Part shown: positions 8,795 to 18,661 of the stretch, in pieces
How positions within the stretch are numbered: position 1 is the stretch's first letter
Layout of the letters: each line of letters opens with the position of its first letter
Origin: Methanobacterium sp. UBA176
GTDB lineage: Archaea > Methanobacteriota > Methanobacteria > Methanobacteriales > Methanobacteriaceae
Assembly (NCBI GenBank): GCA_002505765.1
Contig: DAVZ01000059.1
Coordinates: 1 to 64,000 of the forward strand
Direction: 5' to 3'
Length of the DNA: 64,000 nt
The notes under the pieces: generated by a model
Told to the model about the DNA's origin: nothing
The model's database searches: none
What the model saw: only the letters and a program-made list of their open reading frames with translations
Program-made: the position numbers and the translations under genes

Positions 8795-9004
8795 AAAGAC
8801 TCCTTCAGGACGTGATTTTACAAATTTATAACACCTTCTTTCTATGTGAATTTGTTCAAATAGATACCAATTGAAGTTTTTAGATTTACATGTATTTTAT
8901 TTGATCCATTAAAAGTACATTAAGAACAATTATTAAATCAAAAGACAAAATAAGACATTAATAATATTGAAACATTATAATCAAGTTTTATCAAATGTGG
9001 TGGA

Positions 9005-9412
9005 ATGAAAGAACAGGTTAAATTACAGATCGGTGGTAGATTAGAAAACCTATCCATGGTTTCTAACTTCATCGATAATTCAATGACAAAATTCGGTTTA
9101 GGGGATTATGAGATATTTCAAATCCAAACTGCTGTAGATGAAGCTGTTAAAAACATAATTAAACACGGATATTTGGATAGAAGTAGAATTCAGATAAAAT
9201 TTGAAAAAATGGATAACGAAATCCAGATAATTATTGAATATGGAGGGAAATCTTTCAATCCCACCAGTATGGAGGAACTTGAGTTAAATTCTGAACTTAT
9301 AAAAGATAAATCTGACTCAATAAGTACTTATTTCGTTAAAAAAAATATGAACAGAATTGAGCATGAATTTAAGGATGATTTAAATATTTTAACCCTTATA
9401 AAACGCTTATAA
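9005..9412 (+). CDS. RsbW-like anti-sigma-type ATPase domain protein
   Basis: The 135-residue protein is a single HATPase_c_2 (GHKL) domain. The N-box is FQIQTAVDEAVKNIIKHGY at about residues 36-54, with Asp/Glu and Asn in the usual ATP/Mg positions. The later G-box is degenerate (EYGGKSFNP). Bacterial RsbW/SpoIIAB proteins bind sigma factors and phosphorylate STAS partners. Archaea lack sigma factors, so the target is unknown. No STAS protein is adjacent; the divergent GAF operon may be functionally linked. The ribosome site GGTGG precedes ATG 9005. Confidence 0.8.
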   Translation: MKEQVKLQIGGRLENLSMVSNFIDNSMTKFGLGDYEIFQIQTAVDEAVKNIIKHGYLDRSRIQIKFEKMDNEIQIIIEYGGKSFNPTSMEELELNSELIKDKSDSISTYFVKKNMNRIEHEFKDDLNILTLIKRL

Positions 9413-9413
9413 T

Positions 9414-10403
9414 TCATTTTTTAGGTTTCAATTCATCCATAAGCCCTGATTTACGTGCATAATGGAATAGATAGAGCTGGGTATAGCCGGCGTACTCACC
9501 AAATTTTTCTATGCCAAATGTTCTCATTTCAGGATTGGTAATTTTTTTAGATTCAAAATAAAGCCTTGAAACAATTCTACTTATCCATATATCCACTGGA
9601 AATGCCTTTCCAAAACTATACCCATAGAGTAAAATACAATCAGCCACTTTAGGTCCCACACCCGGAAACTTTAAAACAGTTTCAAAGGCTGATTCATAGT
9701 CCATCTTGCCAATATCACTTAAATCTATTTCATTTTGAACCATATTCGATGTTTTAATTATGTATTTTGACCTGTAGCCAACCCGGCAGCTTCTAAGATC
9801 TTTCCATGATGCCCGTGTTTTAAGAAGCTCTGGAGAGCATCCTGCCTCATCAAATTCGCTTTCAGGCGCTTCAGCAAGAACTTCTGGGCCAGGAAAAGAA
9901 TAGAACCTTCCCTCTGGAAAATCAAATTCCTCTCCCCATTTCTCTTTTATTAGCCTGATAGCTTTATTCCACTGTTTTATTGAGTTATGGGCAGAAGTTA
10001 TGGAACATATTACTGATTCAAATACGTTATGTGCTTTAAACAGTCTTAATCCTTTACAGAATTCAATTGTAGTTTCAAGTTTAGGGTCACTCCTTAGAAA
10101 ATCGTATAATTTAGGAAGATCATCATTTAAGCCGAAAATATCCATTATTCTGGATTTTATAAGTTCATCTTCTATTTCATATGGAGATTCAGCTACAATA
10201 CTAACTGGATTATCTGTATTTGGTTTATGGGCAATTTTTATTAGACAGGGCTTGTTTTTTACAAGGATTAATTCCTGAAAGTATTTGCCTTTCTTTTCCC
10301 ATGCCGGCTGGGAAGTTTGACCGCTTTCTATGGTTATCTGGAGGTTAAAAGGGCCCTTGAATTCTGAAAATTCTATTTTAATTTTTGTCTTCATACATGA
10401 CAT
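9414..10403 (-). CDS. 8-oxoguanine DNA glycosylase (OGG1-type HhH-GPD)
   Basis: This is a bifunctional base-excision repair glycosylase removing oxidised guanine. The 329-residue protein has an OGG-like N-terminal beta domain, then VICSITSAHNSI near 131. The helix-hairpin-helix is KFPGVGPKVADCILL with catalytic Lys252, and the catalytic Asp is D271 in PVDIWISRI. These match hOGG1 Lys249 and Asp268. The start is ATG 10403, though ATG 10394 is also possible. It is tail-to-tail with the RsbW-like gene, 1 bp apart. AlkA-type 3-methyladenine activity is a less likely alternative. Confidence 0.88.
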   Translation of the reverse strand: MSCMKTKIKIEFSEFKGPFNLQITIESGQTSQPAWEKKGKYFQELILVKNKPCLIKIAHKPNTDNPVSIVAESPYEIEDELIKSRIMDIFGLNDDLPKLYDFLRSDPKLETTIEFCKGLRLFKAHNVFESVICSITSAHNSIKQWNKAIRLIKEKWGEEFDFPEGRFYSFPGPEVLAEAPESEFDEAGCSPELLKTRASWKDLRSCRVGYRSKYIIKTSNMVQNEIDLSDIGKMDYESAFETVLKFPGVGPKVADCILLYGYSFGKAFPVDIWISRIVSRLYFESKKITNPEMRTFGIEKFGEYAGYTQLYLFHYARKSGLMDELKPKK

Positions 10404-10616
10404 TTGATCTTTGAAGATAAAAAAATTAATAATTTTTGCATATAAATAATTCTAAAATGACAGGATTCACACATATATTAGGCTTAAATAGAAAATTTAC
10501 TCTATAGAAAGAATTTAATGGAAATATTTCAATTATAAGAATTCATTTAATATAATGATAGAAAAATAAAGCCAAGGCTAATATAGCCTTGAACTTATAA
10601 TAAACCAATATAAATC

Positions 10617-11216
10617 TTATTTTAAAAGATCTATATATTGAGCTCCTCTATCATTCAAAGAATATTTTTTATTCCTTTTAATTTCTACATCAATCAAGTC
10701 CATGTTTTCCAATTCATGTAAGTACTGGTTAATGGTGGTTTCAGAGAACTTTCTTCTACCGTGCTTTGTCCGGGGTGTTTGACGGCTCAAATTATCCTGG
10801 ATATATTTAAAGCTTACATCTCCCCTTTTACTTAAAATCTCAAGTATCTTTCTTTTTGTAGATACAAATCCATGAGAAGTACTTACAGGAACAAGAATCA
10901 TCTTGTTATCTTCTACAACGTAGAATGGAGTTTCCTTACTAAACTGTGTTAAGTAATACGTCAGGTAGATATCCAGTTCAGTTTCGCCAGCAATAAAAAT
11001 TGGATCTTTGGCTTTATCGAAGATTTCCTTTATCTTTTTTAAAGTTTCATGAAAATTTCCTTCAAGACGGCGGACTTGATAGTTTCCTTTCTCCTTTTTA
11101 ATATCAATATCTTCTCCTCTTGTCAATATTGTAGTTTCTCGGGGTTCAATTCCAATATCTTCAAGAAGATTTTGAATATCTTCTGGATTTTTTATTGTTG
11201 TTATTAAACTCTGCAC
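10617..11216 (-). CDS. Winged-helix transcriptional regulator (putative)
   Basis: The 199-residue protein has two parts. Residues 1-115 look like a Rossmann-type sensor (FIAGETELDIYLTYYL) that may be distantly CARF- or DUF6293-like. Residues 120-199 look like a winged helix: RKILEILSKRGDVSFKYIQD, then TTINQYLHELENMDLI and a basic wing. A small-ligand-responsive DNA-binding role is inferred. No obvious target sits next to it: the upstream 870 bp contain no intact gene. Confidence 0.6.
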   Translation of the reverse strand: MQSLITTIKNPEDIQNLLEDIGIEPRETTILTRGEDIDIKKEKGNYQVRRLEGNFHETLKKIKEIFDKAKDPIFIAGETELDIYLTYYLTQFSKETPFYVVEDNKMILVPVSTSHGFVSTKRKILEILSKRGDVSFKYIQDNLSRQTPRTKHGRRKFSETTINQYLHELENMDLIDVEIKRNKKYSLNDRGAQYIDLLK

Positions 11217-12090
11217 ATGACAGCCCCCTAATTTAATATTATTATATAACTACTTAATAATAAGTTTTTAGTTTTTATTACATTTAATGGTTTTAAATGA
11301 AAAAAATAATATCACTATATAAATCCTTAAAAAGCTTAGAAAATAAAGAATTTGAATTAAAGGTAAATTAATATTATTAATGTGATTTTTTTTTTAAAAT
11401 TAAGATTAATTTAGGTTTAATTTATATTTTCATAACTTTGTATACCTTAAAAATCTTATAAATATTTTTTAAATATTCTGTTAGGTCAGTATTTAATAAT
11501 AAATTTTTTTATTCACTTTTATAGATTAATTATCTGATTAAATATTATAATAATTGCTCTAAATTCTTAATTAACTAAATAGATATTATATATGGATTTC
11601 TTGATTTTTAGTAATTTTTGGCTATAAAAAACTTTAAGAAACCAAATTCCTCCATAAGTAATTAATAACCTTAATAACAGCTAAAAGAAATTTAAATTAT
11701 TTTTTAACATTAATTTATTCATACAAATTTTTTTTAATGATTCTAAGGTTAATATCTTTGAATCATATAGCGTTAATCTTCCTCATGGGTGTTTTAATTT
11801 TCTAAAACTGATCTCTAAAAACTCGCCTTCTTTAAACTGCAATTCTAAAGAATATCAAAGACTAAAACATCCTTATATCACGTTTAACATTGATTTATAT
11901 CCTTTATGATACCAGTTATGTTTCTGCTTTTATTAAATCACCTATATCAAGTATTTAGCTTGGAAATAGGATTTATCCTTTGCTTATTGCATCTCAAGGC
12001 AGATTGGTGGGATTAATATATTTAGAAAGAGTTCAATAGCCCAATTAGATTAATCCAAGCTTTTTTAGAAAATAATTATTCAGGGCTTAA
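11217..12090. other. Long AT-rich region without an intact gene
   Basis: No ORF with ribosome site is seen. On the minus strand near 11790-11840 a short stretch reads KEGEFLEISFRKLKHP, a stop, then GRLTLYDSKI, which may be a relic of a lost gene, but I cannot assign a family. The promoter of the regulator at 10617-11216 must lie at the left end. Confidence 0.4.
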
Positions 12091-12783
12091 TCAGTAAAGT
12101 ATCAAAGTTCCCTTTACAATGAAGAAAATACCAAGGATCAACATGACCATAGATAGGAGATAATCACCGTATCTAACCAACCATCTGTTTAAGGAAGCTA
12201 AAGTTCCTCCAGAAACTCTGAACCCTATTAAATAAGCTAAAAAAGGAATTTCAATCATGATTAAGGCAACAATGCCGAAAACGATAACTGTACCAACTGC
12301 AGTCCAGAATGTAGGGATTACAAGACCTATGATACTTCCAGCACTGAAAATAAGTAGGGATGTGGTAAAGCTGGCAAGAAGAGTTATAATTCCTAAATAG
12401 AGGAACTTGATAAAGATTGAAAATTTATTATCCTCCTCAAGGGACATTATGAAACTGAAAAATCCCCCTTCACGTGCTTCCTCATTTACAAATAGAATTT
12501 TAAAAGCTATAAGAATGAGGATTCCACCTAAAAACACTTCAATTATGGCGCCGGTACTAACTGGCCCTAAAATTGTTGTGGATAGATTACTGCCCATGAA
12601 CATGCCTGCAATGATGAGCAATATTAAAAAAAGAACTGCACCTAAAAAATAGGATAAAAGTGGAAAACGCAGATTTCCCATTGGCTGAAAGATATTCACC
12701 ATGGTTGTAAAAAGAAGGGGACTAACTGCTGCGCCTATGGCATAGGGTAAAATGCTTACAATAAGTGAAGTAAATTCAGACAT
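12091..12783 (-). CDS. GAP/SfLAP-family membrane protein, copy 1
   Basis: The 230-residue protein has six hydrophobic segments and starts with LPYAIGAAVSPLLFTTMVNI, typical of the GAP (SfLAP) family related to LysE-type exporters. A charged cytoplasmic loop (VNEEAREGGFFSF) lies in the middle. Members are implicated in lipid or small-molecule export, and the substrate here is unknown. A paralogue lies at 13753-14442 with tag between them. No clear ribosome site precedes ATG 12783, so the mRNA may be leaderless. Confidence 0.8.
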   Translation of the reverse strand: MSEFTSLIVSILPYAIGAAVSPLLFTTMVNIFQPMGNLRFPLLSYFLGAVLFLILLIIAGMFMGSNLSTTILGPVSTGAIIEVFLGGILILIAFKILFVNEEAREGGFFSFIMSLEEDNKFSIFIKFLYLGIITLLASFTTSLLIFSAGSIIGLVIPTFWTAVGTVIVFGIVALIMIEIPFLAYLIGFRVSGGTLASLNRWLVRYGDYLLSMVMLILGIFFIVKGTLILY

Positions 12784-12821
12784 GGTATCTATGTTAATTT
12801 ATGTCAATAATTAATAATAAA

Positions 12822-12841
12822 TTGGTAGGTTTTATTACCAA
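12822..12841. promoter_or_regulatory. Inverted repeat TTGGTA-N8-TACCAA upstream of GAP gene
   Basis: A perfect 6-bp inverted repeat with an 8-bp spacer lies 39 bp upstream of the minus-strand GAP gene start, where an archaeal promoter would be expected. It could be an operator; no regulator is assigned. Confidence 0.3.
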
Positions 12842-12971
12842 AAAAAATTAAAACCTGGTATAGATTCAGATGATTTTTCTAACGATATAGATTTGTTTGT
12901 AATTGAATGAGTTAATGAGATCCATGATCCTTCAAAATCAGATGTCCATCGGTTTTACAAACTGTTTTTTA

Positions 12972-13550
12972 TCAAATATTTATGGCATTCTTGATTTGGG
13001 AGTGTCTGAAACAATCCACAATATGGTCGTTAACCATACCAACAGCCTGCATGAAGGCATAACAAATACCAGGTCCCACAAATTTGAAACCCCTCTTTTT
13101 TAAATCCTTACTCATCTTTTTAGATTCTTCTGTAAATGAAGGAATCTCTTCAATTGTTTTGCACTTATTTTGAAATGGTTTCCCACCTACAAACTGCCAG
13201 ATGTAGAAGTCGAATGATTTAAATTCTTTTTGAATTTCTAAAACGGCCTTTGCATTAGCTATTGTAGCCATAATTTTTTGACGGTTCCTAATTATGCCTT
13301 CGTTATTCATCAATTCTTCAATTTTCTTTTCATCATATTTGGCGATTTTAGCGGGATCGAAATTATCAAATGCGTCGCGGTAATTGTCCCGTTTACTAAG
13401 TACTGTATTCCAGCTTAAACCCGCCTGAGCGCTTTCCAAAATAAAAAATTCAAAAAGAAGCCTATCGTCGTGAACAGGAACTCCCCATTCCTTATCATGG
13501 TATTCCATTATTAGCGGGTTATTTTTTGCCCATGGGCAGCGGATTTTCAT
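12972..13550 (-). CDS. tag: DNA-3-methyladenine glycosylase I
   Basis: This enzyme excises 3-methyladenine from alkylated DNA. The 192-residue protein shows the full Tag signature: CPWAKNNPLIMEYHDKEWG at the start (zinc Cys and His), FEFFILESAQAGLSW, the FVGGKPFQNK region, GFKFVGPGICYAFMQAVGMV and HIVDCF with the C-terminal zinc ligands. The length is normal for the family. It lies between two GAP-family membrane proteins, probably in separate transcription units given gaps of about 200 bp. Confidence 0.95.
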   Translation of the reverse strand: MKIRCPWAKNNPLIMEYHDKEWGVPVHDDRLLFEFFILESAQAGLSWNTVLSKRDNYRDAFDNFDPAKIAKYDEKKIEELMNNEGIIRNRQKIMATIANAKAVLEIQKEFKSFDFYIWQFVGGKPFQNKCKTIEEIPSFTEESKKMSKDLKKRGFKFVGPGICYAFMQAVGMVNDHIVDCFRHSQIKNAINI

Positions 13551-13752
13551 GGTTATCTATTTTTGATTAAAGGTTTATTTATCTTCTGAAAAAACGCAGA
13601 GTTTAGAATTTTTACTGGCACTGGACTAACGATTTCACAAATTTTATATTATTAATAAGATACAAAACATTTTTTAAGGAGTTTAAATGATAGATGATGG
13701 AAAATTTAGGAGTAATTAGATTAATCAAATTTATAAAGTCTACTATAATCAT

Positions 13753-14442
13753 TTAAACCATTCCCAACCTTCCAATTCCATTATAAATTACCAGTAACCC
13801 AATACCAACACAGAAAAGGCCAGTTACAATATTACCGTGGTTAGTTATCCACTCATTAACAGGTTCTGTGACTTTTTTTGCCTTACCAGGTAATGTAAGG
13901 AAGAATAATAACGGAACTTCTATTACAATCAGAGTTATAAGTGTTAAAGTAAAAATAGATAACGCATCAGGCACAAAACCAGCATCAGCAACTCCAATAA
14001 CTCTTCCAGCGGCCAGAATGAATATAGCTGTACTGAAATTAGTTAAAAATGCAATAAAACCAAGGTTGAAATAATGCTTAAAACTTGAAAATACGCTAGC
14101 ATCTTGGTTAATTTTTAGGTAATCAAACATTTTATTTTCTTTTTTACTAACAAAATTTCTAAAACCCAGTAAAATCAATACAGCCCCTAAAGTCACGTCA
14201 ACAGCGGCCATGGTTGTTGGATTCCCTGCTCCTCCACTTGTTAGTTTGTGGCCGAGGAATATACCAATAAAAACAGTAATAAGAAGAACAACAATGGCTC
14301 CTAAGTAGAATGAGAATCCTGATAACTTCGGATTGTCTGATAGAGACATTGTAACCAGAAAAACAGATAAAACCACTGGACTAACCGCTGCAGCCCATGC
14401 AAGTGGTAAAATAGCTGTAATAAGACTTAATGCATCTGTCAT
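13753..14442 (-). CDS. GAP/SfLAP-family membrane protein, copy 2
   Basis: The 229-residue protein starts at ATG 14442, preceded by GAGG; the longer frame to 14565 crosses the likely promoter and is rejected. It has six hydrophobic segments beginning LPLAWAAAVSPVVLSVFLVT, the same family signature as 12091-12783, and a Lys/Glu cytoplasmic loop (NFVSKKENKMFDYLK). It is a paralogue of the first copy, and the substrate is unknown. Confidence 0.8.
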   Translation of the reverse strand: MTDALSLITAILPLAWAAAVSPVVLSVFLVTMSLSDNPKLSGFSFYLGAIVVLLITVFIGIFLGHKLTSGGAGNPTTMAAVDVTLGAVLILLGFRNFVSKKENKMFDYLKINQDASVFSSFKHYFNLGFIAFLTNFSTAIFILAAGRVIGVADAGFVPDALSIFTLTLITLIVIEVPLLFFLTLPGKAKKVTEPVNEWITNHGNIVTGLFCVGIGLLVIYNGIGRLGMV

Positions 14443-14544
14443 TTTAAACCTCTTACTTATTAGTTTATTATAATTTAATTTAAATGATTTGCTTTTAAGA
14501 AAATCTATATTAATTGAAATATGGAACATGATATGCACATAGAT

Positions 14545-14580
14545 AAAAAAAGCCCGACCATTCAAAAAGAATGGCCGGGC
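14545..14580 (-). terminator. Intrinsic-type terminator (minus strand)
   Basis: Read on the minus strand, a GC-rich 12-bp stem (GCCCGGCCATTC / GAATGGTCGGGC, one G-U pair) with a five-base loop is followed by seven T. It sits about 120 bp downstream of the minus-strand gene at 14699-15190 and ahead of the next minus-strand gene, so it probably insulates the two. Confidence 0.7.
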
Positions 14581-14698
14581 CGTATTTAGACTAAATTTAA
14601 TAAAATACCTTATCTTAGGATGTAATTGTCAGTAATAATTAAATACAAAATAAACGTCGATATTTTTGCTATCACTATATAAAGCGACCTATCAGAAA

Positions 14699-15190
14699 TC
14701 AGGAAATTTGATAAGTATCAAGTTTTTCACTTATGTGGCTATAAATTTCCTTAGTAACGCCAACATTCCTAATAAAATCGTTAGAATATCTTATATCTCC
14801 TCTTTTTGGGTTATCTTGCCTCATAACGTACATACAGATGGCAGTTATTATCATCAATGGGTCAATTTTTCTATCCTTCCCCCCACGATAGAGCTTCCTG
14901 AAATCAACTTTACATATTATCTCTCTGGCCCTGTCTTTTTGACCTCCACCAACAGGCAGTAAAACTTCATCTCCCTCCTCTCTTTTAGTTAAAACCAGAG
15001 TAGGGCTATGGCCGGTCATCATAAAATTACTGGCCACTATGCTCAGTTGAGCAAGTTTTTCCTGCAGACGAAAATCTTCCTGTGCTGTTTTTTCATGATA
15101 AGGCTTGTATTTTTCATATTTTTTTATTTTATTGGCCATTATCTCGATTTTTGTCCTTTCATCATAAAAAAAATGTTTTCGCTTTTTCAA
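14699..15190 (-). CDS. Hypothetical protein, N-terminus probably in another frame
   Basis: The open frame gives 163 residues with a TTG start at 15190 or ATG 15139. In the next frame, ATG 15236 begins MVDLKDTQKEQQRASIEKAK. It joins the main frame exactly if the 8-base A/T run at 15166-15173 is shortened by one. The combined protein would be about 178 residues. The N-terminus is Lys/Glu-rich and helical. The C-terminal part (PLMIITAICMYVMRQ, then SNDFIRNVGVTKEIYSHISE) vaguely recalls the cyclin repeat of TFB, but I do not assign it. It is followed by a clear terminator. Confidence 0.6.
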   Translation of the reverse strand: MKKRKHFFYDERTKIEIMANKIKKYEKYKPYHEKTAQEDFRLQEKLAQLSIVASNFMMTGHSPTLVLTKREEGDEVLLPVGGGQKDRAREIICKVDFRKLYRGGKDRKIDPLMIITAICMYVMRQDNPKRGDIRYSNDFIRNVGVTKEIYSHISEKLDTYQIS

Positions 15191-15389
15191 TTGAAGCCCT
15201 CTGCTGCTCTTTCTGTGTATCTTTTAGATCAACCATCTTTTTATAGATTGTTGAGAAGATGATAAAATAAATCAATACATTCATATATCAATCAAAATTT
15301 TGAAAACCTGAAATTAAAGTCTTGCAGAACCTCAAATGAATTTTAATTGCATAAATCATCTTTAATTAAATAATAATGAATCAAATATG

Positions 15390-16214
15390 TTAATAGCGAA
15401 CTGGAATTCCCCTTTCTTTAAGGTATTGTTTCACTGCGCCAACAGGATACTCTTTATAGTGGAAAATACTTGCTGCAAGAGCTGCATCGGCATTTCCAAC
15501 CGCGAAAGCAGCATAGATATGTTCCGGGTTTCCACCACCGCCTGATGCAATTACAGGAATGTTAACGGCATCAGTCACTGCTTTATTTAGATAATTATCG
15601 TATCCGTCTTTGGTTCCGTCTCGATCCATTGATGTGAGTAGAATCTCTCCAGCGCCCCGATCTTCACATTCTATGGCCCAGGCTATAGCATCAATTCCTG
15701 TAAATTCACGCCCACCATAGATACTGCAGTCATACCAGCAGTAACCCTTATCAGTTTCAACTATAAACTTGTCATTATTTTCTTTGGGGTTTTCAATGTA
15801 TCGGCGTTTTGCATCTATTCCAATTACACAGGCCTGGGACCCTACAACTTTTGATGCCTCATTAATAAGGTCGGGGTTGTGGATAGCTGCTGTATTTGTG
15901 GAGCATTTATCAGCCCCGGCCTTAAGCATGTTAACATAGTCTTCAGGTTTCCTTATTCCACCCCCAACACAGATTGGAACAAATACATTTTCGGTTGTGG
16001 CTTTAATCACTTCGGTCATTGTTTCCCGACGTTCATGTGATGCAGTGATGTCTAGAAACACGATTTCGTCAGCACCTTCTTCGTAGTAACGTGTTGCAAG
16101 TTCTACAGGTTCTCCAGCGTATCTAATTTGCTTAAACTCAATTCCTTTTACTACTCGACCGTGGGGCACTTTTAGATCGCAATCAAGACAGGGGATGATT
16201 CTCTTTGCAAGCAT
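15390..16214 (-). CDS. hisF: Imidazole glycerol phosphate synthase cyclase subunit HisF
   Basis: HisF uses ammonia from HisH to form imidazole glycerol phosphate and AICAR in histidine synthesis. The 274-residue TIM barrel shows LAKRIIPCLDCD with the catalytic Asp, FLDITASHERR, CVGGGIRKPED, VIGIDAKR, the second catalytic Asp in LTSMDRDGTKDGYD, and VIASGGGG. GGAGA precedes ATG 16214. No other his gene is adjacent. Confidence 0.97.
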   Translation of the reverse strand: MLAKRIIPCLDCDLKVPHGRVVKGIEFKQIRYAGEPVELATRYYEEGADEIVFLDITASHERRETMTEVIKATTENVFVPICVGGGIRKPEDYVNMLKAGADKCSTNTAAIHNPDLINEASKVVGSQACVIGIDAKRRYIENPKENNDKFIVETDKGYCWYDCSIYGGREFTGIDAIAWAIECEDRGAGEILLTSMDRDGTKDGYDNYLNKAVTDAVNIPVIASGGGGNPEHIYAAFAVGNADAALAASIFHYKEYPVGAVKQYLKERGIPVRY

Positions 16215-16363
16215 TCGGTTTCTCCTTATTTTAGATATAGGTAAATTTTAATTTAATTTAAAGTTTGTGAGTAATTCGATTCCTGCTTATTTTTATACTA
16301 TCATGTTATATTCAGTAATATAAGTGTTACCTCAGTGGAAAAATAGGAGAAGGAGATTATTAA

Positions 16364-17091
16364 ATGGAAATTGGTGATATTTTAAAGGATGCTTTTATAT
16401 TTCCAGCATCTAACTGGAAGCGTTTTTTATATTAGGAATAATTATTTTAGCTAATACTCTTTTAGCAACATCTAATGTTTATTTTGGAAATAATCCCCAC
16501 ACCTTTTCGATGATTTTACCTGCATACTTCTTCACGTTTCTATTAATGGGTTACACTTTAAGAACAATTAAAATTTCAATTAATGAAGAAAATGAACTTC
16601 CAGCTTTCAATAAATGGAAAAGGATGTTTATAGACGGCTTAAAAGTGTTCATTGTAGGTATATTGTACTACATTATCCCCACCATCTTCATCATGATTGG
16701 AATATTTCTCATGCTTGATTTTTCAACCGCTACCTTCAAGTTTCCAGTTTTAAACCCTGCCGCAATAATGGTCTTATCAATCGGTGCTCTATTATACATT
16801 TTATTCATGTTTTTATATGAAATTGGTATAGCTAATATGGCCTATCATAGAAAATTGGAAGCAGCGCTGAGTTTTAGAGAAATAATGGATATAATAAGAA
16901 AAATAGGCTGGAAGAAGTATCTAGCAGTATTCATAATTCTTCTAATAATTACTGGAATTTCAAATTTAATTGGCATTATTTCAGGTCGAATGTCCATATA
17001 TTGGATTATAATTTTTGCAATCCTGATTTCACCCTATCTTGCATTAATTAGACATATAGCTATCGGGTTAATTTACAAAGAAGCTCTGTAA
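16364..17091 (+). pseudogene. DUF4013-like membrane protein gene broken by one frameshift
   Basis: A strong ribosome site (AGGAGAAGGAG) precedes ATG 16364. The frame reads MEIGDILKDAFIFPASNWKR and then stops after a T6 run at 16423-16428. Adding one T restores FFILGIIILANTLLATSN and joins the frame that runs to 17091. The whole would be a protein of about 242 residues with about six membrane segments and the N-terminal pattern of archaeal DUF4013 proteins. Read as it stands, the largest piece starts at 16510. Function is unknown. Confidence 0.7.
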
Positions 17092-17233
17092 CTTTATTTC
17101 CTTTTTTTAATCCCTTAGATTTTTAAATTAGTTAAGATATATAAGTTATTGAAAACAAGTTTGATTACCTTGAGGGAATTTCTTAGGGCTGTTAGATTAA
17201 AAAAATTTTAACGCCATAAACATGAATGTTTGA

Positions 17234-17373
<140 letters not shown>

Positions 17374-17430
17374 TTCAAAAAAGCTGGAGAAACTTGTTTC
17401 CAAGCAGCAAAAATCTAAGCTCACGACTCT

Positions 17431-17558
17431 TCGAAAATTTTCAATTTTCGATACATAGAAAAATGCTTAGCATTTTTCTCCAGCTGCGATTCGTGCTCTG
17501 AAATCAAAGACATTGAAAATGCATACCATTTTCAATCTCCCCTAAAATCGCAGATTTT
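17431..17558. repeat. Cluster of four short hairpins
   Basis: Four consecutive inverted repeats lie downstream of tRNA-Arg: 17431-17451 (9-bp arms, TCGAAAATT), 17457-17479 (10-bp arms, AGAAAAATGC), 17512-17536 (10-bp arms, ATTGAAAATG) and 17544-17558 (AAAATC/GATTTT). The rest of 17309-17692 shows no gene. They may be terminators, processing sites or copies of a small repeat family. Confidence 0.6.
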
Positions 17559-17692
17559 TGAAGTTTTCGAGAGTTTTTTGCAAGTTGTCGAAATCTCTGA
17601 TTTCTCTTTTATATTCATTAATTACTTTTGCATTACCCTCCATAAAGATAATCAAAGAATTATTTTTTCAAAAAAATATCTGGAGGAGAATT

Positions 17693-18046
17693 ATGCCAGA
17701 ATCTGAAAATAAGCAATCCACAGAAACCATTTGGCCGGAAGAGGCATTAAAAATCATCGAAGAACACAAGGATAATTCAAATCTGGTCATTCTTGATGTA
17801 AGGCCAGAGGACGAATTTGAAGTGGAGCACATTCCTGGAGCCATAAATCTGGATTATGATGGGCACGAATTCAAGAAAAAAGTGGAAAAAATAGATAAAG
17901 GAAAAAGTTACATTATATACTGCAGAAGTGGGGTAAGAGGAGAGTATTTTATGGGTATAATGAAAGATCTTGGGTTTCCACATGTTTACAACATTTTAGG
18001 CGGATTTGTAGGTTGGAAACTGAGTAAATTGCCCCTCACTAAATAA
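17693..18046 (+). CDS. Rhodanese-like domain protein
   Basis: The 117-residue product starts at ATG 17693 with GGAGGAG upstream; the longer frame from 17558 runs through hairpins and is rejected. It is a single rhodanese domain: VILDVRPEDEFEVEHIPGAINLD and the active-site loop YCRSGVRGEY with catalytic Cys at about residue 83. It could transfer sulfane sulfur from thiosulfate or persulfides; the acceptor is unknown. It is cytoplasmic with no signal peptide. Confidence 0.9.
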   Translation: MPESENKQSTETIWPEEALKIIEEHKDNSNLVILDVRPEDEFEVEHIPGAINLDYDGHEFKKKVEKIDKGKSYIIYCRSGVRGEYFMGIMKDLGFPHVYNILGGFVGWKLSKLPLTK

Positions 18047-18077
18047 AGTTTTTATTCTATTAGCAATAACTGGATAC

Positions 18078-18660
18078 ATGGCAAGTAAAATGGATCATTG
18101 GGAACGTATTGAAGCTAAAGACCGTAGGGAGTGGCGTAACTAGCTTCAAGAGAATCATCAATCATCTACAGGGGTTTGGCTCGTTTATTATAAAAAAGGC
18201 AGTGGTAAGGTAACAGTTTCCTATGATGAAGCAGTTGAAGAAGCATTAAGCTTTGGATGGATAGATAGCAAGGTTAATGCCCTTGATGAAAAGCGCTATA
18301 TGCAGATTTTCACTCCAAGAAAGCCGGGAAGCATATGGTCAAAATTAAACAAAGAAAGGGTTAAGAAAATCATAGAAGAAGGTATAATAACACCTGCAGG
18401 ACTTCAAAAAATTGAAGCAGCAAAGCAGGATGGGTCATGGAGTTTTTCAGACGATATTGAAAGGTTGATCATTCCTGAAGATTTAAAAGAAGCACTAAAT
18501 TCAAATGAGATAGCTAAAAAGAATTTTGAATCATTTGGAGATTCAGATAAAAAAAAGAATACTTTACTGGATTAAAACCGCCAAGCGAAAAATTACAAGG
18601 AAAAATAGAATTGAAAAGACTGTTATGTTAGCAGCCGAGAATAAAACTCCTTATGGGTAA
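18078..18660 (+). pseudogene. YdeI/OmdA-family protein gene, nonsense and frameshift
   Basis: The sequence reads like the YdeI family from ATG 18078: KMDHWERIEAKDRREWRN, then a TAG at 18141-18143 where the family has Trp. It continues VWLVYYKKGSGK, EEALSFGWIDSKV and FTPRKPGSIWSKLNKERV. At the A8 run 18549-18556 the frame stops, but removing one A gives RILYWIKTAKRKITRK and so on to TAA 18658-18660. Two independent lesions make a pseudogene likely. It is tail-to-tail with the helicase. Confidence 0.8.
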
Positions 18661-18661
18661 G

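Noticed and set aside
11790..11840. Minus-strand fragment KEGEFLEISFRKLKHP as a known gene relic
   Set aside because: Too short and interrupted to assign; mentioned only as a possible relic.
18141..18143. In-frame TAG in the YdeI-like gene as pyrrolysine
   Set aside because: Methanobacteriales are not known to encode the pyl system, the position is a conserved Trp in the family, and a second frameshift exists downstream.
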